A stretch of 64,000 nt of DNA from assembly GCA_003615045.1 (NCBI GenBank), contig ML014114.1, positions 124,001 through 188,000 of the forward strand, read 5' to 3'. The position numbers and the translations under genes are program-made. Below are positions 37,628-48,438 of the stretch, in pieces (the stretch's first letter is position 1; each line of letters opens with the position of its first letter). The stretch comes from Caulochytrium protostelioides. Its lineage: Eukaryota; Chytridiomycota; Caulochytriomycetes; Caulochytriales; Caulochytriaceae. Under the pieces are notes generated by a model. That model did no database searches and had not been told where the DNA came from. It was given only the letters and a program-made list of their open reading frames with translations.

Positions 37628-40600
37628 TTGCCTGGTTCCGCTCCGCCGACGCCTCTGCTCTCCTGGCCCTCGGCATCCTCCTCGTCGGCCGCGCCGGTGC
37701 CGCCGTCGCCAACCGCCGTCGCTATTGCCGCCGCCGCCACTGTTGCGACTGCCGCCGCCCTTCAGCGAGCTGGCGTCCCCCACGGCACTCGGAGGCCGCG
37801 GTCGGCCCGGCGCCTCGGCGAGTGCCCGTCCCGCCCGCCGCCTCCCAGTATGGCGCGACGGTCAAGCATGCCGTCCCGATCCCCGCCCAGCAGCGGGTCT
37901 CCGCCGCACCTCCCGGGCTTCTTCTTGCAGAGCGCGGATCTTGACGCCGGTCTGCGGGCTTCCTATCCGGTTGGGACCCCCTCCGGTGTCCCCGGGAGCA
38001 GGGGCGGCGGCGGCGGCGGCGGCGGCAGCAGCAGCAGCAGCACCGGCCGCGGCACGAGCAGCGGCACCGTCGGCCGGACCGGCGCCGCCTCATCGGCTCA
38101 TCAGACGCCGTCCTACCTGGCCAGCCGCTCGTCAGGATTCCGCTATACCGGCAGCGGCACCACCATCGACGGGACCACGTCGCCCACCACCGCGGCCACC
38201 GTGGCCACCGCGGCCGACGGCGATCGCTTCGGCTATCGCCCGCGCACGTCGTCGCGGTTCGGACGCTACGTAGACGCCGTGACTAAGCCCACGACGCCCG
38301 AAGCAGACGACGGGCTCGTGGCCGACGACGGCAGCGCCATTCCGCTGGAGCCTCTGCGCCGGGGCGCGGCGGCGCCTCCGCCCGGCCACGGCCACGGCAT
38401 GGGCGGCATCCAGAGCCGCCATGCTCACCACCCCACACAGGCGCATCTGCATGCGCATCCGCAGGCGCATACACATGCGCAGCCGCTTTTGCAGACGCAT
38501 GCCACGCGGCCGTCGCGGGCCCCGCGGGCGATGCACCGGCTCGTGTATAGCGACTACTCGACCATCGACTGGGTGCATGACCAAGCACGCGACCTCGCTC
38601 GCTCCTATCGGCTAATTCAGATCCCCGGCCTGGTCGGGCGCGTGCTGCGCTTGCTCGACGCGTGCCAGTCGTGGATCGTCGTGATCGCGGTCGGCCTCGC
38701 GACGGGCGGCCTCGCCGCCTTCATCGACATCATCTCGGAATGGCTCTCGGATCTGAAGGACGGCCGGTGCGGCGCCGGGTTCTACCTGAACCGGAAGTTT
38801 TGCTGCTGGCATGTCGGCCAGGACGCCTTCTGCCCCGAATGGATCCCGTGGGCTGCGTTTCTCGTCGGCAACGACGATCCCCACCGGCAGGGAACCGTGC
38901 GCCGCGGCGTGACTTGGGTCTTCCATACCCTCTTCTATGTGCTGTTTTCGGTGCTCTTCGCGTTTGTCGCGGCGGTCTTGGTCAAGCGCTATGCGCGCTA
39001 CGCGGCCGGCTCCGGTATCGCCGAGGTCAAAACCGTCCTCGGCGGCTTTGTCATCCGCGGCTACCTCGGCACCTGGACGCTAGTGATCAAAACGGTCGGC
39101 CTCTGCTTATCCGTCGGCTCGGGCCTGGCCCTCGGCAAAGAAGGGCCCCTGGTCCACGTCGCGTGCTGCGCCAGCAAGCTGCTCAGCTCGCTGTTTCCCC
39201 CGTTCCGTGCGAATGACGCGCGCCAGCGCGAAATCATGTCCGCTGCTGCCGCCGCCGGGATGTCCGCTGCGTTTGGCGCGCCCATGGGCGGCATCCTCTT
39301 CTCGCTCGAAGAAGTCTCCTCCTACTTTCCGTACAAGACCATGTGGCGGAGCTTCGTCTGCGCCATGGTGGCCGCGCTGACGCTGCAGCTCATCAACCCC
39401 TTCCGCACGGGCAAGCTCGTGCTGTTCCAGGTTGCGTATACTCGCGACTGGCGGCATTTCGAGCTGCCCGTGTTTATCCTGCTCGGCGTGCTCGGGGGCG
39501 TCTACGGCGCCCAGTTCAACACCTACCACCTCTGGCTGGCACGCTACCGGCGCAAGGGCTGGCTGGCTCAGTTTCCCGTCTACGAGACGGTGGCCGTGGC
39601 CATCCTGTCCGCTCTCATCTCGAGCGGCTCGGGCCTCACCCAGCTCTCGCTCGGGGATCTGCTTGGCAACCTGTTCCAGGAGTGCAGCGAGCACAGCACG
39701 GACTTCTACGGCGTGTGCGATGCCAACCATCGCTTCCGCAGCATCGTGCTGCTGCTGATGGCCGCGGCCATCAAGGCGATGCTCACGACCGTGACCTACG
39801 GGCTCAGTATTCCGGCCGGCATCTTCCTCCCTTCGATGGCCGTCGGCGCCTGTGCCGGACGCGCCGTGGGCATCCTGGTGCAGGCCTTCTACGAGACGTT
39901 CCCGACGCTCTCGATCTTCAGCGGGTGCACGGGCGACACCCAGTGCGTGACGCCTGGCGCGTACGCCATGGTCGGCGCCGCCGCGGCACTCGCCGGCGTC
40001 ACCCGCATGACGGTCTCGCTCACCGTGATCATGTTCGAACTCACGGGCGGCCTCGCCTTTGTCCTGCCGACCATGGTCACCGTCATGGTCGCCAAGTGGG
40101 TCGGCGACTGGTATGACAAGGGTGGCATCTACGACCAGTATATCGCGCTTAATCAGTTCCCCATCCTGCCGGCCGACACGCTCAACTATACCCACGCCGT
40201 GACATCGCGGCATGCCGCCGCGACCGCCGCGGCCACGTCCGCGGCCACGGTCACAACCGCCCCATTCGAGCCGCGGTCCGCAGGGCCCTTTCCCAGCGTG
40301 CCCACGTCGCCTCTGACCCTGCCCCTCGCCGAGCCGGGCGCGCGCATTATGGCCGTGAGCCACCTGATGTGCCCGATGAGCGAGCTCTATGTGATCCCCG
40401 AGTTTGGCTGGACGGTGGCCTACCTGCGGCAGTTGCTGGATGTTACCACGGTGTCAGGCTTCCCGGTGGCCAAGAACCTCCTCTCGCTGGCGACGCCGCC
40501 TGGCGCGGACATGACCGCCGGGCCGACTCATGCCACCCCGTCTTCGGCCGTCCTCTCGCCATCGGCATCGCCGCATCCGCATCCGCATCCGCATCCGCTG

Positions 40601-41152
40601 TCGCCGGACAACCTCAAGGAGCGGCGGCACCAGACGCCCCGGGGATTCGCGGGGAGTGCCGACGATCGCGGCCCATACGCAGATATCCTGATCGGGTACA
40701 TCTCGCGGTCCGAGCTCATCCATGCGCTCTGCGACCTCGACACGTCCAGCGATGTCGCCACCGTCTCGGAACTGCCGCTGCGCTCGGGTCTGACGGACGC
40801 GACCATCTGCCATTTCACGGACGACCCCGCGACCACGGACGAGCGGCACGCCATCGAGATCCTCATCGCGGGCGCGTCCCCGGCCGAGACCGACGTCGGC
40901 ACCGAGCGGCCGCGGCACGCGCGCCACGGCCAGCGCGGCGCCATGGCCCCTCACCACGTGCCCACGGGCTTTAATCTGCGGCCGTGGATGCAGGCGACGC
41001 CCATGACCGTCGACCCGACGTTCCCCATCTCGGGTTGCTTGACCTTCTTTAAGGCCATTGGCCTCCGGGTGCTCTTCGTGACGCGCCGAGGTCGCCTCGT
41101 CGGCCTGGTGACGAAGAAGGACCTACTCCACCACCTACATGTCAATTCCTGA
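37628..41152 (+). CDS. GEF1: ClC-type chloride/proton exchanger with CBS domains (Gef1/ClC-3 type)
   Basis: Intracellular Cl-/H+ antiporter acidifying Golgi/endosome/vacuole compartments. The ORF has 1174 residues; the first 290 are low complexity and the exact Met is uncertain. Selectivity motifs are GSGIAEVK (near 461), GKEGP with gating Glu505, and GIFLPSMAVGACAGRAVG. LEEVSSYFPYKTMWRSF carries the second (proton) Glu, Glu562, which marks exchangers rather than channels. About ten or more membrane segments lie between 340 and 840. The luminal CxxxxxCCWHVGQDAFCPEW text matches ClC-3/4/5 and Gef1. Two C-terminal CBS domains follow; CBS1 is interrupted by an insert of roughly 85 residues containing an HPHPHPHP run, between SGFPVAKN and GYISRSELIHAL. 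The N terminus has a His-rich stretch (HAHHPTQAHLHAHPQAHTHA). It converges on the PH-domain gene. Confidence 0.94.
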   Translation: MPGSAPPTPLLSWPSASSSSAAPVPPSPTAVAIAAAATVATAAALQRAGVPHGTRRPRSARRLGECPSRPPPPSMARRSSMPSRSPPSSGSPPHLPGFFLQSADLDAGLRASYPVGTPSGVPGSRGGGGGGGGSSSSSTGRGTSSGTVGRTGAASSAHQTPSYLASRSSGFRYTGSGTTIDGTTSPTTAATVATAADGDRFGYRPRTSSRFGRYVDAVTKPTTPEADDGLVADDGSAIPLEPLRRGAAAPPPGHGHGMGGIQSRHAHHPTQAHLHAHPQAHTHAQPLLQTHATRPSRAPRAMHRLVYSDYSTIDWVHDQARDLARSYRLIQIPGLVGRVLRLLDACQSWIVVIAVGLATGGLAAFIDIISEWLSDLKDGRCGAGFYLNRKFCCWHVGQDAFCPEWIPWAAFLVGNDDPHRQGTVRRGVTWVFHTLFYVLFSVLFAFVAAVLVKRYARYAAGSGIAEVKTVLGGFVIRGYLGTWTLVIKTVGLCLSVGSGLALGKEGPLVHVACCASKLLSSLFPPFRANDARQREIMSAAAAAGMSAAFGAPMGGILFSLEEVSSYFPYKTMWRSFVCAMVAALTLQLINPFRTGKLVLFQVAYTRDWRHFELPVFILLGVLGGVYGAQFNTYHLWLARYRRKGWLAQFPVYETVAVAILSALISSGSGLTQLSLGDLLGNLFQECSEHSTDFYGVCDANHRFRSIVLLLMAAAIKAMLTTVTYGLSIPAGIFLPSMAVGACAGRAVGILVQAFYETFPTLSIFSGCTGDTQCVTPGAYAMVGAAAALAGVTRMTVSLTVIMFELTGGLAFVLPTMVTVMVAKWVGDWYDKGGIYDQYIALNQFPILPADTLNYTHAVTSRHAAATAAATSAATVTTAPFEPRSAGPFPSVPTSPLTLPLAEPGARIMAVSHLMCPMSELYVIPEFGWTVAYLRQLLDVTTVSGFPVAKNLLSLATPPGADMTAGPTHATPSSAVLSPSASPHPHPHPHPLSPDNLKERRHQTPRGFAGSADDRGPYADILIGYISRSELIHALCDLDTSSDVATVSELPLRSGLTDATICHFTDDPATTDERHAIEILIAGASPAETDVGTERPRHARHGQRGAMAPHHVPTGFNLRPWMQATPMTVDPTFPISGCLTFFKAIGLRVLFVTRRGRLVGLVTKKDLLHHLHVNS

Positions 41153-41402
41153 GCATCATCACGAAAAGACAGCCGGTAAGTGGGTGTCGACAAGCCCACA
41201 CAGTGCCAAAGAGATAGCAAAAAAAAGGTGCAATTTGGAGGAAATAGTATGAAGGTATGTGGATGTGGATGAGGGGATGAGACGGGAGGAGGTGTCGATT
41301 GGGTCGGTCGTCGAAGTAGAACCCCATGAGGTCACCAGAGGCAGAGCAGCAGCCGCTGTCGGCGATGGAAGTGAACGAAGGCACTGGTCAGCGGCCAAGC
41401 GT

Positions 41403-44008
41403 TTAAGCGGTCGAGGCCACTTCCTTCGGCGCTTCCGGAACCGGTTCAACCGGGGCGATGGGCGCCACCGGCGAGGTCGGCTTGGCCGCTTCCAGGGGCG
41501 GAACGACCGCGGTCTCGGTGGTCTCCTCAACCGACGATGCCGACGCCGACGGCATCGGCGCCTTCTTGCCAAAGAAGGGGAACATGAGCGTCCTGCGGCG
41601 CTCCGCCTTTGCCGAGACATCGGCCGCCACGGGCGTTTCCTTGACGGCGGCTTCCTCCGCGGCCGGCGAGATCGGCGCGGCCTCGGGCGCCGCGTCAGCA
41701 GCGACGTCCGGGACCGACGGCTCGCGACGGCCACGCGGGCTGGCGGCGCGGCGGATCTTGGCCATCAGGCCCGTCTTCGGGGCGGGCGCCACAACGCCCA
41801 TCGGCGTCACGATATCAGCGGGCGGCGCCTCCGCATCCGAGACAGCGTCCGCGTCCGCGTTAGCGTCGGCAACGGCGTCCGAGACGGCCTCGACATCATC
41901 CCCCGGGCGGCTGCTAGCCCGGCCGCGCGAGCGAGTCACCAGCATGGTCAGGCGGCGCGTGACCGTCATCGAGCGGCCGCGGGGCTCCGCTGGCTTCGTC
42001 TCGGCATCCTTGGCGACCGCCTCGACCTCGGTGTCGACGACAACCGTCTCGTCGGCGGCGGCGACATCCATCACGGCCTCCACATCGCGCGACGCGGCCG
42101 ACGCGTCCACGTGGACGTCCTCGACGACCGGCGTCACCGGTTTCCTGGCCGTCTTGCGGCGGAACAGGGCGTCAAAGAGAGGGACTTTGGGCGACGTCGA
42201 ACGCTTCGCTTCGGCATGCGCACCGGCATCAGCATCAGCATCAGCGTCGGCAGCGACATCGGACTTGGGTTCGGTCGGGGCCGCGCTCTCGACCTCGGGG
42301 TGGGTCTCGGCGACCACCGCCACCTCCGTGACCGTCTCAACAACGGCGACGGCAGCAGCGGCTTCAGGCTCAGGGGCCTTCTCGGCCAGGGCGGAGGTCG
42401 CCTCCACGGCCTCCACGGCCTCGACCGCCGGAGCGGGGGCCGGGACCATATCAGCAACAACCGCGACCGTTTCGGTCGTCTGCACGACAGCAGCGACCGA
42501 GGCCTCGGTGGCCGTCGGCTCCGTCACTTCCTCGGCGGCGGGCGACGTCGACGGCGTCTTCTTGCTCGAACGCGCAAAGCTAAAGAAGGAGTGGCGCTTC
42601 TTGGCGTGCGCATCGTCCTTCAGGGCCTTGACGCCCGGGGCCTCGGCCGACGGCACCTCGGCCTCAGCGTCGGCCGCCACCGTCACAACCGCGGCTTCCG
42701 TGACCGTCGTCTCGGCCACGACGGCCACGGCGTCCGACGACGAGGCCGCCGCAGGGGCGTCCGACGCCGCTGCGGCCTCCGTCGACGGCGACGCGGGCAT
42801 CGCGAGGCTCGTCGCGCTCTTCGTCATCGCGCGCGTGAACGTCAAGAACCGGTTCTTCTTGAGCGCGGCGTCGGCGGTCTTCGCGGCGTCCGCCGCGGGC
42901 GCGTGGGCCGCGGCGACCGCTGGGGTCTCGATCTCCGTGACCTCGACGTCGGCGGCGGCCGCGGCGGGGGTGGCGTCGGCGTTCGGCGCGGCGTCGGCGT
43001 CGGCAGCCTTCGGCGTCTCGCTCGATGCCGCCGCCGTGTGGCGCTGAGTGATGAGGCCCATGTGGGTTTTGAATGCGTCGCTGGCCTCCACGGCCGCCAT
43101 ATCGCCAGGCAGCGCGGCCTTGGCGGCCATGAGGCCCACGGCCCAGCCCTTGGCTTCTTCCGCCGAGGGCGCCACGAAGGTCATGCGCTTCTCATGGGCG
43201 GGGTCGGTGGTGTCATTGAACTTGAGGTGCAGGTGGTAGCCGTGGGCGTCCGCGGCCACGAGCGAAAAGAGGTTGAGGAGGTTGTGCACGTGGGCCTCAT
43301 CGTTCTCCGGCTGGCTCTTGTACGCAATCAGGAAGTAGCGGGCGCTGATCGCAGCCGCCGCCATATCCGCATGCAGCGCGTGATTGCGCTTGGCGAAGGC
43401 CTCCTCGTTCGACTCGAGCTGCATCTGTTCCGGTCGCCCGCCAAAAAAAATAAAAACATCAAATCATCAAAGAACCCCGTGTGGCAAGAGTGCCCCATGC
43501 AGCAAAAGATCGGCAAAAAAGAGGTGCAGATGGCGTGAGTCGACCTGCTGCTATCATGGCAAAATAATGCATCCAATGCAACCCTGCATCAACATACCTT
43601 GCGCTGGTAGAAATGCTCCATCGAAGCCATTGGGAGGCCATGCATCCCGCCTACGGTATAGTACCGGCGCTGTTTCAACGCGGTGAGGCCCATGAGGCCC
43701 GTCTTGGTCAAGTACCCGCGGTGCACCGGCTGGACCTCCACGGTCGTGGGCGCCGCCTCGGCATCCGCCGGGGCATCGGCTGCTGCCTCCTTCACAGCGG
43801 CCGAAGAGGGCCTCTCCGGAGCGACGGCCGCCGCGGCCGGCTCGGCAGCGATCACCGCCGCGGCTTCCGATGCCGAGGCCGGCTGCAGCGTCGTGTGAGC
43901 CACGGTGGCCGGCGCCGCGGCGGCGTCGGTGGCCGTGACCGGAGAGACGGTGGGCAGCGCGACAGCCTCGGCCGCCACGGGGGCGTTGACGGCAGCTTCG
44001 GAGCTCAT
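41403..44008 (-). CDS. PH-domain protein with long low-complexity tail, two exons
   Basis: Exon 1 (44008-43598) starts MSSEAAVNAPVAAEAVAL and ends HFYQRK. A 173-nt intron (43597-43425, GTATGT to ACAG, phase 0) splits the PH domain, and exon 2 (43424-41403) continues MQLESNEEAF, giving 810 residues. The PH fold is read from VHRGYLTKTGLMGLTALKQR, RYYTV, ISARYFLIAYKS, NLFSLVAADAHGYHLHLKF, EKRMTFVAPSAEEAKGWAVG. About 560 residues of Ala/Val/Glu/Asp-rich sequence follow, including a DADADADADA run. The tail carries six short basic/hydrophobic islands: KKNRFLTFTRAMTKS, KKRHSFFSFARSSKK, KVPLFDALFRRKTARK, RSMTVTRRLTMLVTRSRGR, LMAKIRRAASPRGRR and RRRTLMFPFFGKKAP. PH domains bind phosphoinositides or proteins; no specific function can be assigned. 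The start at 44008 was preferred over the upstream ORF because 5' sequence there has no coding character. Confidence 0.8.
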
Positions 44009-44472
44009 CGTGACTGCAGTAAAAACAGCGCGGGTTTGCAGATCAGAAATCGGCGTGGGCAAGCAAGGGGGCAGCCGAAGAGTTGTCCGACAAACGCACA
44101 GGGACGCAGCGTCGGCAAAGCAAGAGCAAAATACAACAACCAAAGGAATGACGGTCGACTTCAGCGTCCACGACAGACGATCGATACCATGTAAACTCGG
44201 CACCTAAAAACGTGATGCGTCAGCAGCAACGTGGGCGGTACCGTATGACCAAGCGAAGGGTACCGTTCCTTCAGTGCCTCTGGTACATATACCCTTCGGC
44301 CTCGTCCTTTTTCGTGATTTTTTTTTCCTTTTTTTTCCCACAGTCGCCCGGATAGACAAGTCGAATCAGTCGAATAGTCGTGACAGCGCGGTGCTGCGGT
44401 CGTTCAGTGAAGGGAACGGGGAGGATGCGTGCGCTGCGATAGCAAGGGGCGGTCTTCAAGCCTCCACAGGCG

Positions 44473-44473
<1 letters not shown>

Positions 44474-44506
<33 letters not shown>
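44474..44506. repeat. (CTG)11 trinucleotide microsatellite
   Basis: Eleven perfect CTG units in an intergenic region about 470 bp upstream of the PH-domain gene start. Confidence 0.95.
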
Positions 44507-44508
<2 letters not shown>

Positions 44509-46928
44509 AAGTTTGTAGGCTGCGAGGCTGGGGCTTGTGGACACCGGGCCGGACGGTCAGTGGGGGGGCCGTGGGCGTGGGCGTGTGTTGCGCTGGTGCT
44601 ACAGCGGCGCGGTGCGGGGAATGGCCGGGAAACCGGGTCAGCGGTCGAGAGTGATGAGGAAGGAACACCCGCCACTTAGGGCGAATGGCGCCCCTTAATC
44701 GATGCTTGGCGCAGCGCCGCGGCGGAGGCCGAAGGAGCGATGCGATGATGCGGCCGTCAGCGGGTGAGCCGAGGCGGACGCGGATAGCTGAGAGGCCTCC
44801 AAACAAGTCCGGTCACGGCCGTACGCACACCAGACGATGTGTCGGAGGGGCGGATGCGGAGAGGCAGCTGTTCTGGGCGATGCACGGGGGCTCCGAAGCA
44901 GAGTCCTCACACGATAAGTATGGCACGATGCGCACCAGCAACAAGAAGCCTAGCAAGAAGGGACCGCCCTTCGTTCGAGACCTGGCTGAGTGAGTGAGAG
45001 CAAAAGAGAGTGAGTGATGGGGTCGGAGGGGCGAGAAAGAAAACAAAAGAGCGGAACCACCGTGTTTCAGCAGTTCTGCGAGCCAGCGCGAGTCGAAACC
45101 AATATAGGGAACCGGATATGAAGCCCTATGTCCAATCGGGAACCATCCCATTCGACGACAGGAGCACCTCCGCTCTCCAAGCAGGCCGCGCCACGTCCAC
45201 CAAGACGTGCGCATCCTCGCGATCTGTCCGTGCAGCATGAGCGGGCAGGAGCGGTGAATGCCGGACCGCAGGCCGCCTCTAAATACGCAAGCGCCAGCGG
45301 AACCACGATCCAGTAGTCCCGGCGACCCTTGACTGGCGGTCAGCGCCCTCGGTCAGGCCGGGCGAGGGAAGCGGGGACGTGTCATCATAGATGCGCCACA
45401 GGTACGGGTCAATGGGAGATCTCTGGGCCCGTTGCCGCCGTCAACCGTCAAAAAAAAAAAACGCCACAAAGCCGTGGCGCACCTGACACACTCGATGTCG
45501 AAAATAGATGCGATGTGATGCGATGCCACAGGCGCGCCGGGCAACCCGACCGGCGGCTGCACGAGGCGCATGAAACGTTCCCGGCGAAAGCGCCATTCTG
45601 ACCCAGCCGGGGGGACGGCATGACGCGCCGCAGCGCCCGCGCCTCACAGCCATCTCGTCACCCAAGGACCGCCCGGTGCGCGGGGCGCCGGTCGGCCTCG
45701 CGGGCGGCTGAGAGGTCGGAAACCCAAGACCCACGCCATTGTACCATTGCCCTGTTTTGCCATGCCTGGCCATACCCTGCCATGTCTTGCCATGCGTCGT
45801 ATCGCATCTGATCGGCAAAACCGAGCAGACCGCCCCTGAGCAGCGCAGCGTCGTCGCGAGTTCAGCCGCATGGGCCCATCCGCCGGGGCAGCTTCGCCCG
45901 GCGCCGTGTCCCGCCGCCGCCGCCGCCCGCGCCAAGGTCCAATCTGCGATCGCTGGCCCACGCGCAATGGCGCAGCACCGCGCCATGCGGCCTGCCAGAA
46001 ACTGTCGGAAGCTCGGCAGGCCGTCAGCGCACCAATCGGCCGTGACATGATCCGGAAAAGGCGTTTTAGTTTCCATGTTTCCGACGAGCTGCCCTTGTGT
46101 TGCGTTGCATGCGCGCGGAGCCTCCGGTGCCCCCGGGGAGATATGGGCACACGCCAGGTACGTCACATGGGCAGCGAGCGCGTGGGGAGCGGGCAAGCCT
46201 CGCCTCCCTTTGCCTTGGCTCGCCTTGACTCCATCATGCACAGGCCTTTTTTCGAGGCATATCTGGGCCCAGGGTCTGGCCCCTAAATTTTGCAAACATC
46301 ATTTACCCCGTCATTCTTACCCTCGTAGAAGGTACAGACATATTCGCTCGTAGCACCGCGCCAACCCGCTCGGCGACTCTCTGACCGAGTTTTTTTGGGC
46401 CATCGGGCCCGCAAGATTCCGAGCTCGTCGAGTTCGATTAATAATTTCGAGATCGCGTCGTTCCTCGTTCTGCTCGCTGTCTCGTGGGCCCTTTCACTGC
46501 TCCCATCCTTACTTTTTCATGATTTCTTGAGCAATCGGGCTCGTTGGCTTGCTTGCCATCCCGATCGTCGTCTTACACGCCGTCTTGCCCCGCTTCTTGG
46601 GCCAATACGTCGGCCATGCCTCCGTTGGCGTGGGCAGAACGGCTAATCGCGTTATTTCCTCGGGGTTCTTCCAGGTTCGTGCTGGACATGTTGGATTCTT
46701 GGGAGCTTGACCGCAGTTGCATTTCGGATACATGGGCTATATTCACTGGATAGTAGTCGGCAAGAAGAACAGGCTACCCCGCATCTCCTCCAAAATGTCG
46801 TCGGATTTTCGTCAGACGAGGTGGCTTGGCGTAAAGGCAGATGGATAAGGCTAAAAGCATAAGATAGAGAGGTACCGGTAACGGGGCCCAATGAGTCTAG
46901 CTGCTCAAGACTCCTAACTTTGTGGTCA

Positions 46929-46953
46929 TGGCCAGATCAGGGCGATCTGGCCA
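46929..46953. other. Perfect inverted repeat, 10-bp stem with 5-nt loop
   Basis: TGGCCAGATC and GATCTGGCCA flank the loop AGGGC. It lies in the relatively AT-richer island of the gene-poor region. It could be a structured-RNA stem or a terminator-like or protein-binding palindrome; no family was recognised. Confidence 0.6.
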
Positions 46954-47657
46954 GCCCTTTATACTTGAGCGCCGACTTCGTGGCCTCGCATCCAGGGATC
47001 TAGCGGTGTTGCGTATTCGCTTGTTCGGCGGAGCTTGTTGCTCGCTCCCTTGTTAGCGGAGCCTCATTGGGCCGAATTGATAGGGGGCCCTTATTCGGAG
47101 CCGCCCATGCCGCGCCCGCGGAGCGCCTTCCTCCACGACACGGCCCAGGCTCGTCCGAGTCGTTCCCACATCACGCCGCCCCTGCTCCGAAACCCCGTGG
47201 CGCGCCCGCGCATGACTCTACTGATGAAACTTTCAACTTATGCTGCGACGCCTAGACGAGCGCCTCAGTGGGAGGTGTCGCCGCGGTGCGGCCATGCCAG
47301 GCCCCGACAGGGCCAGGGGCGCTCTAGCCCGGCTGCTTCTGCCGCCGTGGTGCCCATGCGGATGAGCCCGCCGCCACACGAGTTCGTGGGGCCGCCCGCG
47401 TAGAAAGCGCGTCGTGCTTCGGTCGCCGGGCTAAACACTTGCAATTTCATAAGAGAAAGTAATATTGGAACATGGAGGAGCAGTCACGAGCATGTCCAGC
47501 ATGTCGCGTGTGGCACATCAGCAGGGGCACAAGAAAAGAGTACGTGCGTTGACTGCGCATTGACGCGCAAGCCATCGCCTTGCCCCCGTCCATTCTCTAA
47601 AGTGGGTAGCGCATCGCGCACGTGTGGCCCTCATGGGGGGTGATGCCATGTCATGGG

Positions 47658-48254
47658 CTACGGGCCGTAGTAGCGCACGACGTTGCACTCGGTCTCGATG
47701 ATCTCCACGCAGTAGAGTCGCACCTGCGCCAAGCTCATGAGCTGGGCGTCCTCCAGCGTGGTGAGGCGCCGTTCGGAGACGAGCGTCGCGAGCTGCGATA
47801 CGTCCGCGAGCACCGCGGCGTCGGTCGTGCCCAGCTGCAGGCGCTCGGCCATCCCGACGCGCTTGCGGTGGAGCCCCGCCGAGCAGACCGTCCAGAACCA
47901 CTCGGCCAGGCCCTCGGCCGTCGAGATGCCGATTGGCGGGAACCCCGCGCTGCGCGGCTCGCGGTCGAGGTGGTGGTGGTCGAGCTCGGCGACGGCGGGT
48001 GCCAGCAGCTCTCGCAGCACGTCGATGGAAACCACCATCTGGGTGGCCGGATGTCGCAGCCCAACGACGGTCAGGATGACCTTGTAGTTATGGCCGTGGC
48101 CCCACTCATTGTTGCATTTGCCGTAGATCGCGCGGTTCTCCTCCGGGCTAAGCGCCTCGGAGTGCAGCCGGTGTGCCGCCGAGAAGCTCTCGGTTCGCGA
48201 CAGCAGGTAGGCGCCACGTGGTACCGGCCCCGGGTGGCGCAGCGCGTCGCCCAT
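47658..48254 (-). CDS. PTS: 6-pyruvoyl-tetrahydropterin synthase
   Basis: Converts 7,8-dihydroneopterin triphosphate to 6-pyruvoyl-tetrahydropterin in tetrahydrobiopterin synthesis. In the 198-residue protein the zinc ligands are His28 (ESFSAAHRLH), His53 and His55 (WGHGHNYKV), with catalytic Cys47 in YGKCNNEW, at family spacing. ELDHHHLD carries the Asp-His pair, STAEGLAEWFW the following helix, and CVEIIETECNVVRYYG the pterin-anchoring Glu. Mammalian enzymes are about 145 residues; here an insert of roughly 35-45 residues (around GTTDAAVLADVSQLATLVSE) sits between the helix and the last strand. It is in frame, without obvious intron borders. Start chosen at MGDALRHPG. Confidence 0.93.
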   Translation of the reverse strand: MGDALRHPGPVPRGAYLLSRTESFSAAHRLHSEALSPEENRAIYGKCNNEWGHGHNYKVILTVVGLRHPATQMVVSIDVLRELLAPAVAELDHHHLDREPRSAGFPPIGISTAEGLAEWFWTVCSAGLHRKRVGMAERLQLGTTDAAVLADVSQLATLVSERRLTTLEDAQLMSLAQVRLYCVEIIETECNVVRYYGP

Positions 48255-48385
48255 TGGCCCAATTATGGATGGCCACGATCAAAGAAGCAAGGTAGCCTGC
48301 AGCTCTTGCACTCTGATTCGATCTGGCGCGGTGCGCTGCCAAGCTCTGGGCGCGACAGCAGGAGGCCGGCGTGGATCGGATGATA

Positions 48386-48438
<53 letters not shown>

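Larger units (their letters stand above)
44009..47657. other. Gene-poor region between PH gene and PTPS
   Basis: About 3.6 kb without a gene I can support. Contents: (CTG)11 at 44474-44506; poly-A/T tracts (about 44318-44337 and 45450-45461); repeated TGCCATG-type words at about 45755-45800; a segment (about 46260-47060) with visibly lower GC than the flanks; and a perfect 10-bp-stem hairpin at 46929-46953. ORFs of up to 284 codons here are Arg/Ala/Gly-rich and antisense to each other, typical of chance ORFs at high GC. Confidence 0.5.

Noticed and set aside
41259-43538. 759-codon plus-strand ORF opposite the PH-domain gene
   Set aside because: An Arg/Gly/His-rich antisense frame. The minus strand has a PH domain and a splice-consistent structure, so that strand is the coding one.
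45441-46295. 284-codon minus-strand ORF in the gene desert
   Set aside because: No homology, overlapped by equally long plus-strand frames, contains repeated TGCCATG words translated as MARHGKT-like runs; probably chance.
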